NCBI GenBank assembly: GCA_024305405.1
Contig: JAKNDB010000014.1
Span: 62,001-126,000, forward strand
From: Dirofilaria immitis
Lineage: Eukaryota > Nematoda > Chromadorea > Rhabditida > Onchocercidae
Length of the DNA: 64,000 bases
Reading direction: 5' to 3'
Positions 40,806 through 52,500 of this stretch are shown piece by piece. A program made the position numbers and the translations under genes. Within the stretch, counting starts at the first letter, position 1. Every line of letters begins with the position of its first letter. Under the pieces are notes generated by a model, which ran no database searches, was not told the origin of the DNA, and saw only the letters and a list, made by a program, of their open reading frames with translations.

Positions 40806-43800
40806 TCAACGGTGATTGGTGAGTGTTAAAAAATGAGGTTGTAAACCCTTCAAATGTGTGGCTAATAAAGGAATTTGACATTGACAATCAGCTGTATGAT
40901 CGTTTAATGGTACCAAACCATGCTCGCATTGATAGCATGCCTGAAGATCTTTATGATCTTTACCGTTTAAATTACAACCATACTCTCTCAAGCATCGTTC
41001 ACAACCGAGCATTTTCCTGAAAGCAAATTCATGTTTGCTGAACAAACTTTAAAAACTTGAGACTAATTCTTTTATAAAAATGGATTTTAAATTTGCTTTT
41101 TTCAATTATTGTAATATTATGAAATTTTGAAAAAAATAAATAAAACAAAGCATTTTGATGAAAGTTAAGCATACCTGCAAGGACTAGCTTGCACGCGAAC
41201 TTTCCTTGCTCTCGCTGACGTCCACAGTTTGGACATTTAGGAACATCTACATAGAAATGATCCATGCTATGAATAGTTTGGAAGACAGTAACCGCCTGTA
41301 ACACAGGAGTTAATTATCATATATGCCTATTATAATTGAAAATGGAATAATAGTCGATGATGCAATTAGAACTTTCGGACAAAATGTTTAAAAAGGAAAC
41401 GCCGACCTGATCGTAAAGCGTCCTCAATTTCGCGGCCAACAAATCAGCTAACAAACGTTCAGAAATCAAATTCCGATGTTCTTCCAAACATTTTACCGAA
41501 GCTGCAGCAACACAGGGAAGGCAGGCATCATGTGTGGCCTGGTCGAATTTATGCTTCAGTACCCAATTCAACCAACACAGTGCTACCATTGGAGTCTTTT
41601 TAGTCACCTGAAAATTTTTGAAGAGGTGAAATGAATTTTTATCAAAGCTGTATCAAGGCTACATTTTAAAACAGGTAAATTGGCCTTAAATTTTTTAATG
41701 AACTTTCGTTCTTAATAAATTCTAGTTGATTAGCAATTTAATGCAAATGCATGATTGCCTAAATATTCCACTTGAAAAGTCTAAAGTCGAGCACTAACGT
41801 TATCTTGAATATATCTAGCGCATTTTATTTCCAAACTTTTAGCACGAAATCGCTTTGATAATCTCATGCATGTCTCCAATTTGTCATCTGTAATCACAAC
41901 TACTAAAATGCTTCTTGTACACTGCACTTTTTTTCTCTACGTCTGCGTATTTTTTGATACTGCGTATTTTTGATTATTATAAAGACTTCATTTCCTAAAA
42001 TGCTGAAATACCAATGTATTAATACATTCAAATATTTGAATAGCACCTTGTAAATTTAGGAACTTCTATGGAAAAATATTGCCAGATTAAATGAAATAAA
42101 ATGGCATTATCAAATAATTTAAATATATCTTTCGAATACATAGATATATCTTTCGAATACATTTCTTGGTTCATGTATTTTTCTTAAGATTCAATCAAGA
42201 ATCATGTCGTAATACCTGTAATATCGCTAAAAATAGAGCTCTGGATTACACTTTCCAAGAACCATTTAAATTGTATGGCTGGTGGAGGATGCCTGAACGA
42301 TGAAACAATAATAGCGAATTCGTTATGCGAATTGTGATGCGCTCCCGATATGGGTATTGATTTATTGGCCAAAAATAAAGCTCGAAAATAATCGCTAACA
42401 TGAGAAAGTTGATGCTTACAAACCAAAAATTTTGTATCCTGCAATTAGAATTGTAAAATTTTGATATAAAATGTCTATAAATTCGTTGAATTCCATTATT
42501 AGTTAGTCAAAAAGTTTCAAGTAAAAGAGGAAAACGTTAATTGATTTCCAATAATTAAAAAATACTTGAACAATAAGTGTAGCCGAACATCCTCCTAAAT
42601 TACACTGCGGTGATAAATAGTCTAGAGTTTCTGAGATTTGAGGAAATCTTTTGACTGGTGACCTAAAAATTTATTATGACTCACTAAGCCGAATATTTTT
42701 AAATAATTGTAATTAATTTGCCAATGATTAAAGCTTCAGTATGATTAACTACACTACCAATACAATGCGTGCTCGAACAACGATTAATTATGTTGAAAAA
42801 TATTGCCATAAATTTTAGCAATATTATTCAGAATGCAATGAACGAATAATTTTACTTTGAACGACTTTTCTTGGAAGTTTCATCGAGTGATATTTGCGGT
42901 GTTTTCTGTGGACTAGTAGATCGAGGTCGACTTATATGTTTCTTTTTCAAATTTAATTCGTTTTGTCTAGTAATTGGTATTGATGCGTTGGAATAATGCT
43001 CCCAATTATTTGCCCGACTGGATGATGAATCGATCGTTTCATTCTATTTATTATCCATTACGTTATTTTTTGAATGAAAAGAAAAAATTTTGTAAAATAA
43101 GAGGAAAGTAATTTCAAAATCAGTAAAAATAAATTTGAAATATTATATTTTATATGACTTTTGCCCAGTTCAAGCCACTGTGATTAAAGCGGTTTCCACC
43201 AAAGAATCTCCACCTCGAAAGATATCAAAGCAACAGTCTCCGCTTTTCTCGAAAAAAATAATCAATAACAAATTTAACAATTATCTTGTGGTTTATTTTT
43301 TTGTTTTTTCATTTATAAATCGAAACTTTCTGGTACTTTTTAAAACTATTTTTATTTGGTTGTTAGTTAGATCCACCAGTCTAAATATTGTTAATGAAAT
43401 CTTTAGAAAGTGTGAATTTCTAAATGTTCATGAAAACTGCAGAACTTACGCGAATCGGACTTGATCGTATTGGAATAATTAGATTGTTGTTAGGATGGAT
43501 GATATCCGAATGGTGGGATGTGGCAGGATGGGGATTTATCTGAACTGGATGTACATTCCATAGATGACTTTCCTGATTTAATATCGTCAAAATGATAAGA
43601 ACAGTTAAAAAGTTTTTCTATTAAACTTTCATTTATCATGATTCTTTCTGTAATTAAATGCCGAAAATCGAAAAATTAGTCACAATTATCGTTGAGCTGA
43701 TTAATGTGTAGATCTTGCATAGAAGCCTTACTGATAACCCATCAACATTGTTTACATCGTATACAAACTATATATGAGCCTCTTGAGAAAGGTTGAGATT

Positions 43801-44476
43801 TTTAACCTTTAAGTAACCTAACATTATTTGTTTTTTCTCTCGGTCAAATATTCGGGAAATATGCCCCTTGTTATTCTATATTATATTATAGTTATGTCAT
43901 CTCTTAAATTACAATAAAAGTCGAAGGACGATTGAAATATATCATTAAATAAAAGAAAAAAAGTTTAGTTCAGAACAGCTTTCAGCGATGTCTACTGACA
44001 TCAGTAGTCTTAAACATAGATACGGTAGAATTGTTAATGATACCGAGGAATGGAATGAAAGTATATCTATCAGATTTGCAAAGCCATCTTTACCGGATTG
44101 GTAATTCGGTGAATATGAATAATAATTTGCCTAGAAATAAAAAAATTTATGAGATAAATATGCAACAGCATCCCTTCTAGTCTTTCACTTCAACGGCATT
44201 ATTTCCTATGAATCGTTAGATGCATCAGAAAAATACTAATTTCCATCAGAATTTTCCGTTCAAACAAAATGAAATGTTTACATGAAAGTTTTTAAATTGT
44301 GGATCATATGAAGGATGTACAAAATAATCATATATTCTCGTCGGTGATTCGTAACGAGAAGACTGTTGCTGATATTGCATTTCCTTCCACTGTTCATAAT
44401 CATTCCTATGATACTTCACTGGTGATTTAGACCGAGACCTAGCTCGATCAACTATTTTCTTGATGAAATGTGCCAT
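40806..44476 (-). CDS. BTB/POZ-domain protein with C-terminal Cys-pair (zinc-like) region
   Basis: Ten exons in coding order: 44476-44282, 44130-44044, 43572-43450, 43043-42856, 42662-42566, 42438-42216, 41887-41799, 41607-41407, 41295-41175, 41016-40806, about 511 residues. The N-terminus (MAHFIKKIVDRARSRSKS) and the next 190 residues are basic, Ser/Pro/His-rich and probably disordered. A BTB-like fold spans about 215-330: CSATLIVQDTKFLVCKHQLS followed by VSDYFRALF, the typical 'hold, do not move' strand-helix pattern, ending with the helix around ETCMRLSKRFRAKSLE. A helical middle follows (ALCWLNWVLKHKFDQ). The C-terminus has repeated Cys pairs, CPNC, CERC, CYQC and CQC, with the spacing of a zinc ribbon. 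BTB proteins commonly act as cullin-3 adaptors or in transcription; this one's role is unknown. Phases match throughout except at the last junction, which needs one extra base in the plus-strand T run 41012-41015. Confidence 0.75.
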
Positions 44477-47314
44477 TTTCCTGATGTTTTGATTCCTATA
44501 CTTATTAATTAAAATTAAATCATGTTATGAAGTGCAAATAATTTAATAAGAATTTGTTAGCGCCACTGATGTTATTGAAATATTTTCTTTTTTTTTGGTT
44601 CTGCAGAAATAAAATTTCTATACTTTCACACATCATTCCACACACTTATCGATTTTATCGAATCTGATACAATAATAGCATAACAGTGAAAAAGGCTGTT
44701 ATGATATTATTAAAAAACTTGAAAAATTTATTTAATTTTTCCATTATGAAAGCTAATGCAAAGAAATAGCTTACCTGATAAGGATACCGTGTCAATTAAA
44801 CAACCAATGACAGCGAATTCGGACGTAATTGTTAAGTCATTAGACTTAGCTAATTAATCTCAATTTTCTTGAAAACATAAGCATAAGCACACTTCTTCAA
44901 TCATTTCTCGGATGAAATTATTATACAACTGTAACATTTCAAATTTATAGATTATATTGATTAGTAGATCCATTAATATTATCCAGTCGAAAAATAAACA
45001 AAATAGATGCATTCAGAAATATGGTTCATATGGAAATCAATAAAATGAGCGTAACTTTTTTGGTAAACTGTTCAACTTTTCTTGAGAAGAATAGTATATT
45101 TAGAAAAAAATTTGTAGATGAAGTTATATTCACTGTTGAAAAGGACTATTTACGTAAATATCGGAAGTGAAATTATCCCTTTATCTTCAGAATCTATGTA
45201 ATAACTTTCTAGTTCGTTTTTCCTATTATATACTTATATAAATATTATTGATATATGTAAGAGGAATTATTTGATCATAAAATACCATAATTTTCAAAAA
45301 AAAAGTAAACTACAGTTTTCGTGTTAAGGCGATCATGGAATAGTTTTGTAACTCGCAAATTTGATATATCGTAATAACAAATCAAAAGAAAAAAAACGAA
45401 GCAATTGTCGATTGTCTTTTTTAAATTCTATTTATTCTTTTAGGTCAACTGTTGATTTCTTTGTAAATTAAGTGAAAGTGCAAATAATTTCCTATGATAT
45501 TAATCATTAATCATTACGTATTATTTTTAACTGCAGTCATTTAAAAAGTGATCTTATTTAAAAATCTATATTTATCATTCAAGTGCTTTCTCACTACAGT
45601 TCATAGTTAGAATCTGCCATACTTTTTATCCATGGAGAAGATTAATGAATGGTATTAATTATGCTATGAATAATTACAAGTGAGAAAGTCCCAATTGAAG
45701 AATTAATTAACTCCTCGTCAATAGAAATAATTAGTTATACAATGTGGGAATCATTACAGTTGAAATAGCAGAAGCTAGAGAAAGGAAATGAAGGCGGAAG
45801 AAAAATTAATATTAAATAAATTTTTTATATTAATTTTAATAATATGAATTTCAAAAATTCCATTAGTTTTAAGAAACTCAGGAAATAAGCTACTCTTAGA
45901 ATTAAGTATCCAATAATTTCCAAAATGCTTTATTGTTAAATGGACTTCGAATTGTTTTTTGAAAATTTCTTCTTTGTACTGGATTTTTGCAAAAATTTTC
46001 GATATTTCAGAATTCTTCCGTCTGCATTTTTCGTCGCCTCAGCTTGTAATAATGTTTATAATTTATATTCTACACTACAAATGCTGCGATATGCTATTAT
46101 TACAACATTACCGAGAACAATAATTCTCTCTTATGTGAGTAAGACAAATGGTGAATAGCAGCTTTAAGAAAAAGAAACAGTTGCTTAACTGAAGAAACAA
46201 GGATTACGTGAGCTGAAATTTTTCAAACTTGATGAAGAAAAAGTTTCAAACTTCGTAGGATAAAATTCACTTCCTAATCTACCATAGAATTAATAAAATT
46301 CTTGCAAATAAAAGTTTTAATTAGAAGTAGAAACTTACTGGTTGATAATTATTTGCAAAGCAGAATTTACAAACAATAAAAATTAACTGTTTGATTTTGA
46401 ACATTCAAGATGTTTGTAATAATTTTCAAAATTTATAAATGGAAGATAACTGTAAAATTCTTTAAGTCAATAAATTCGGATATCTCTTAGAAAATTATAC
46501 AAATTGGGTATTATGAATTAACAACAAATATTTTACGATGAATAGAAAATTCATGAAAATTATAGCTAATTTTTTCGAATTTTATTAATTTTTATAAATA
46601 GTTTTAAAAACTTTAAATTTAAAAAATTTTTGAAAGAAAAATTAAATTCTAAAAATTTTCATAGATAAAAGCAAAGTGATGTAAAAAGTTGGAGAATGCA
46701 TAATTATTATTTTGCAGTTGGTAATAAGGTTAGTAAAGAACACAAGTCTAACTTAAACAATTTGCTCTAAATACGCAGGTGATTAAATGTGGGCATAAAT
46801 AGAAAGGTAAATTATCAAATAAAAAGATTAAGGAACGGATTTATTTAAGCAACTGTTTTTAAGATCAGTCTAACCAGTCAAAAACATTAGCAAGAAGAAT
46901 ATTGAGAAGTGGTGGTAATGAATGCAAGATGCCTGATATTCTGCTGAAGAACTCAAGCTCATTTCCTTCTTCTTTAAAAATACTCAATTATTGCTTTCAT
47001 CTCACAGCAAAATATATAGGCCTTGCATCTAATCAAATTGTCAATATCCCAACAGCTGTTAAACAATTTGATGAATCTTTCATATTTTGTGGATAAAAAA
47101 TTAGAATAATTTTCAACTTATTCTTTAATCTCTTTTCATGCACAAATGAGTTACATCCAATTGGCTAATAAATTATCAACTATTCTAAATGTCTGCCGAC
47201 TTTTTGCAAAAACATATCACTCTTCTTTTTTTACAATTCCTGAATATGAAAGAGTAAATCAAGGAAGAAAATATATTTGAGAGAAGATATATAAAAAATG
47301 TTGATGATAATCAA

Positions 47315-47398
47315 TATGATAACCGAAACGGTAAATACTATTTTGTAGACGATATGATAACCGAAATAGTAAATACTATTCATAGACGCAATGATAAC
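47315..47398. repeat. 38-bp tandem repeat, about 2.2 copies
   Basis: The unit begins TATGATAACCGAAA and recurs at 47315 and 47353, with a partial third copy from 47391. Copies 1 and 2 differ at several positions. No coding role is evident. Confidence 0.75.
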
Positions 47399-47636
47399 GA
47401 GAAAGCTATTCAAATAAAGATAATTGTAATTGTTGCCATAATATTCATTGTATTTAGATTATAATGATTTCAGATTGAGGAGGACATAATTCGCATTCAC
47501 TTAATTAAAACTTTATAGCAAGAAAGTCTATTTTTTTCTTTATCAATCTGATATAAAACAAATGGAATTGCATAATTATTGTCTGATGAAGTGATTGATT
47601 AGATTATAATTATTTGTTTTCTAACACTTTTCTGTC

Positions 47637-47750
47637 AAAATAGGCTCAAGGATCAAAATACAAAAATTTCTATTAAAATAGGCCCAAGAATCAAAATACA
47701 AAAATTTCTACCAAAATAGGCCCAAGAATCAAAATACAAAAATTTCTTTG
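47637..47750. repeat. 38-bp tandem repeat, 3 copies
   Basis: Three adjacent 38-bp units beginning AAAATAGGCCCAAGAATC at 47637, 47675 and 47713, nearly identical between copies 2 and 3. The third runs into a TTTGTATTTCTTTGTATTC stretch that itself repeats a short motif. Confidence 0.9.
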
Positions 47751-48269
47751 TATTTCTTTGTATTCTTCTTCAGTTTTTGTACGACAGATTTTTCAAAGCT
47801 TCTAAATTTATCAGAAAATTTGGATTAAAAATCCTACTCTCTCCATCTCAATAATCATCATTGCTATTGCTTATCGTTTTTAATGTATATTTGCTTATAT
47901 CACATGAGTTTTTTCAGTTCCACTTAATTTTCCGAACAGCAGAAAGAGATTCTCGAAGAATCTCAGTTACATAGCTTAATAGTTTCACTCTCTAATTACT
48001 TTTTGATTATATTGTGTAATAATTATTTGATTTTTTAAACCAAAAACATTGAAAATTTGGAATTTTATAATTTAAAAATTAACATAATTCTTAATGGATC
48101 CAACAGTTTGTTTGCTTTGATTTTCTGAACTGCACAACCAATGTTTCTTAATTATTTCATCTCAAATCAAATCTCTAACTTATATTTAAGAAAGTCTGAA
48201 TTAATTTTTGTCAAATCAATCTAAAACTGATCCAAAACTTAGGAACTGCAATTGAGCTTCTGTTCGGTT

Positions 48270-48640
48270 TTATGAAACCTTATTTGTGTATCTTTCAAGT
48301 AAATGGTTTTCCGTCATATGCTTATTATCTGCAGAAACAATTCGAATTTTCGCTGGCTTTATAGAAAAAGTTGTATCATTAATTATACGAAAATCTATTT
48401 TACCCAGCATGTGATGTTCAATGATAATCATAGCTGATTTTCTGCAACAGCCTTTCAAACATTTATTATTATATCATCCGGTATTTTGATATGCACGATA
48501 ATCTGGGCCGAATCGTACATTTCGTTAAATTTACTACACAAAATAGAACTATTGTGAAGAGGAAAGGCAGCTGAAGATGGATTACAGGCTGTTTTATAGA
48601 GCGGCGATGAGAGTTTTAATATCGAATATATTGACCTCAA
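48270..48640 (-). CDS. candidate coding patch, unknown protein, frame break
   Basis: Two minus-strand frames, 48640-48455 and 48458-48270, abut and read as one chain if one base is added in the TAT-rich stretch 48461-48474. The joined protein passes from MYDSAQIIVHIKIPDD to CLKGCCRKSAMIIIEHH and on to KPAKIRIVSADNKH. The alternating hydrophobic pattern (IIVHIKI, MIIIEHH, IRIVSA) suggests a beta-rich domain, and composition is more protein-like than neighbouring frames. No family is recognised. The upstream border is unclear (possible acceptor near 48650), and the downstream end could be a GTTTCA donor after TNK. It may be an exon pair of an otherwise undetected gene, or chance. Confidence 0.3.
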
Positions 48641-49551
48641 CCTGATTTTGGAAACTATTCTTCTATCTCGGGAATGAAACTATTTTTCCATCTTTCCTTT
48701 CATTTCGGGAACAAATCTTTCTTTTCTTCACCGTCCCATTGATCATCCGGATATTAATGATTGCATTTAAAAGTCATGATTAATGGATTAGCTCCCATAA
48801 ATTTCATTAAACGTTACTTATTTTCTATCAGTCCGCATTATTGATTATTATTTTGTACCTTGATCATTAACTTGATCTTCTGCTTGACATGAAATTTCAA
48901 TTACGGGAAGAATGTATGTGAAATAAAAATCAGTTTTTGTTTTGTTAATCAATTATTTAATTTATTACAAAGCTCATTAACCAAAAAAATTTATTTTGTT
49001 ATTATAAATGGCTATTTGATTTATGAAATTTTGGTTTTTTCAACATCATTTACTTGTGTTATTTCAAATGTTTAATTTATTAAACAAATGAGAAAATAAG
49101 TGACCTGGTAGATTAATTCTTAAATTTTGCTAACAAAGTTATTATTTACTTTCTATAAATTCGCTTGTCTTACTGAAGATGTTTTGACTGAGTAATTAAA
49201 TACTATATGAACAATAAATTTTTTTTTCTTTGATGGCTTACAAAATTATCACTGTTGTAGAAAAAGAAAACGAATAAAAAAATAAGCAAAAAATCTTAAA
49301 GAAACATTAGGCAAATTTCAAGTACAGGAAGAGCTTTTATTTTGCTCTTGCATCAATTTTTTTTTTTTTAATTGCCCATTCGCCTTTTCCTCTTCTTCCT
49401 CCTATTTATATCTTAGTAAATTTTCCACTTCTCCAAATTCATCACTCATCTTTTCTTGTCCTCCGTTTTCAAAATAATTATTTCTTCTCTAGAAATTTCA
49501 GCTATAGCATCAATTATTCAATCGGATTGTATGAATTATTGCGTACGACCC

Positions 49552-52500
49552 ATGAAGAATACTATTAGTACAAGAATACTACTATTCTTCATCATTATAG
49601 TTGCAAACTCCATAAGGTCAGAAAAATTTCAAAGTAAGAATTTTCTGCATTTTAATTCAAATTTCACAGATTAAAAGTATTTCCAGCTTATAAGAATAGC
49701 GAATGATAATTATGCCATCAAGAATAGCGAGTGATAATTATGCCATCAACATGTATGATAGTGATAATGATGATAACATGGGAGGATGATGTTGTTAATG
49801 ATAAGCGAAAAAAAATTTTACAAACTCAATTAAGAACTTAATCGCACTGTTGTTGAAAGTCGTCCGTAGTGCTCGTTCATTCCATTCCTCCTAATAATTT
49901 AGATAAAAATTAGGATTGAAATGATACGGAAAAATTGATTGGTATCTGATAAATGATGTTTCCGGGATATGTGAGACACAAAGAACATGTATCAATTGCG
50001 GTGGTGATCGCTTCTCATATTATAAATGCAGTGCTCAACATGATTGCTTCACTGATGAGATCTGTACTAAAAAGGTTTCTGTTGTCCTACTAACAAGACT
50101 GCATCATCTTTATCTAATAACGATTTTGGTATGTCTCTGTTTTTGATCATTCTTTATCATAATTTTGATTTGAATAAGAATTATAACTATTAGCAAAAGA
50201 TATATGTTATAATAACTATATACTATAATAACTTAACCAATATTTAATACTTCTGAAATTGTATCCAGTTTCAGTGATTCTTTAATTGATGAATAAAAAG
50301 TGAAAATCTTAGTGGAAGTCCTAATGAGTAAAAATATTGTTGACTAAAAGAAATAAAGATGGAAGAATAAAGAGCAAGTTTCAGATTATTTTAAATTCTG
50401 CTTTATTGCTAAAGACGCTTCTGAAGAGAAATGTAGCTTCTGTACAGAAATGTAACATTTTTAGAACTCATAGGCATCTTTTATAGAATTTGTTGCTGTT
50501 CAAACTCGAAAATATGAATCGGAAAAGTTAGGAATGTGTCCAGATGGAAGTTCCTGGCTTCGACAATGTAGTGACGATTCAGACTGCTTTACTAATGAAA
50601 TTTGTGCAGTAGGAAGATGTTGTTCAGGTTGCCAATTAGCCCTGTTTCTATTATCTGGGGACAAGGAAGATATATAACGTCACTCTTTGCTTTCACAATT
50701 CGGTATTTAAAAATCAGAAATTTTCGCATATTTTGCAACAATCTCTTCAAGAACATAAAGAACGTCTATTCTTACAGTATGTTCGCAGCATCGACGTCGG
50801 GTACTGAATGATTTGCCAACCAATAATGTTGTCGGTGTACACATTCCTCAATGTGACCCTATTGGAAAATATTATCGAGCGGTGCAGTGCCGCATCGGAA
50901 CTGAAGAGTGTTGGTGCGTTTCGCAGTTTGGCCGGATCATTGGTTCGCTGAAACCAAAAACACCAAATTTGAATGCAGCGTGTGAAGCACTGCGATTAAT
51001 AGTAAAACGTATCGTGAAAGAAGAACGGAAAATTTATCCGACGTGCAAGAACGTATTGAAATACGTCGAAAGCAAGAAAACTTAACAAATCCAAAACAGG
51101 GGAACCAATCAACCATCATATTGCCTAAAGAGCAAGGTTTGGGACCAAAGCAGCAATTTCAGAGTATAATTGATGGAATTCGAGATAAGTGCTTGTGGAT
51201 GAAACGTGGACAATGTCCAGATCGACCAGTATCTATTATGAATGCATCGAAACTTTGTTATTGTGATGACGATTGTTCAGATTCACAGAAATGTTGCCCG
51301 GTTTTAACTGGTGGATGGGCTTGTTATTCGAATATTACAATTGACACTGGTACTGTTATGGTTATTTTTGTGCTTCTTCAAACAGAAATACTTGTCTATT
51401 TTGTTATTTTTGTTTATTTGCTAGAGCCATTTAGCGAGAATTTTTGGCTCATATTAATTTCGCTTTTAACAATCAATGAAATGAAATATCTTTTTAAAAG
51501 AATTATATATATATGATTTTTGAAAATTAAAAAATAAAAATCAAATTACTTAATGTCATCATCTTGTAGATCAGATCTCAGCAACAGCGAAAGCAATATG
51601 CACCGAAAATGAACAATTTGTGGAGTGTCTTGATGAGTGCCAACCAGCGTGCTTTTCAAGAATATCGATTCCATGCTTCGTTGAACGATGCAAGAGTGGA
51701 TGTCAGTGCAAACCAGGTTTTCTTCTTTCTTAAATCCAAATTATCTTTATGATAGAAGAGGTTACTAGTTAAACTTAACATACGACTTTCGCTCTTCTAT
51801 TTTTTGAATCAAATCTAAACATTTATGATGTATGAATTGTAAAATAAAATTATAGATTACAAGAAACGAAACGATTTTTAAAGCTTTTAATATTTCTCTT
51901 TAAATTTGAAGGAAAACATAATTTTTTTTTTTTGACCAGAAATCTAATTTAGATTTACGCATATGAGAGGAAATTCCATTTATTAGACAGTGACGAAATC
52001 ACAGGAGATTGCTAACAATAACTACTAATCCACATATAGCGAAAACTAATAATATTTACCTCAAGGAATCTTAATTTGATGAAAATACAAAATTTGTTTG
52101 AAGTAATATAGTGCATAACTGATCCCTAGTGCTATATCTAAGTAATGCATGCTATTGGATAATAGAATGACTCTCTTCAGGTTTCATTCGTCAAAGAAAT
52201 GATTTTCACGCACCTTGTATTCCGCAGAATCAATGTCCTCAACAGATTACACACTGCATCGATTCTCTGCGTGAATATAAAACTTGCGGTCCAGCTTGCC
52301 CAATTTCTTGCTCTTCTAAAAGCGAAAAATGCGGAATTGAAAGATGTGTAGAGGGATGCTTTTGCAAAGTGCCATATGTTCTGGAGAATGGTGCAGATCC
52401 TTTACATTCCAAGTGAAAATTCCTGATAACTTTCAATTATATTATGACGATAATCTTTGAGAATTTCAGACAATTTTCAAACTGCTTGCAGCAATATCAA

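Larger units (their letters stand above)
44477..49551. other. divergent intergenic region with tandem repeats
   Basis: A 5-kb region between the BTB gene start and the plus-strand inhibitor gene start. It contains two 38-bp-period tandem repeats (47315 and 47637) and one possible minus-strand coding patch (48270-48640). Other frames, such as 46902-47096, have no support. Confidence 0.45.

Noticed and set aside
40823..41020. Plus-strand 65-codon ORF
   Set aside because: Antisense shadow of the last exon of the BTB gene, whose Cys-pair pattern is on the minus strand.
51043..51516. 157-codon frame taken as a separate protein
   Set aside because: It is the shifted continuation of the thyroglobulin-1 exon (break at 51029-51032), and its end beyond 51349 is intron sequence.
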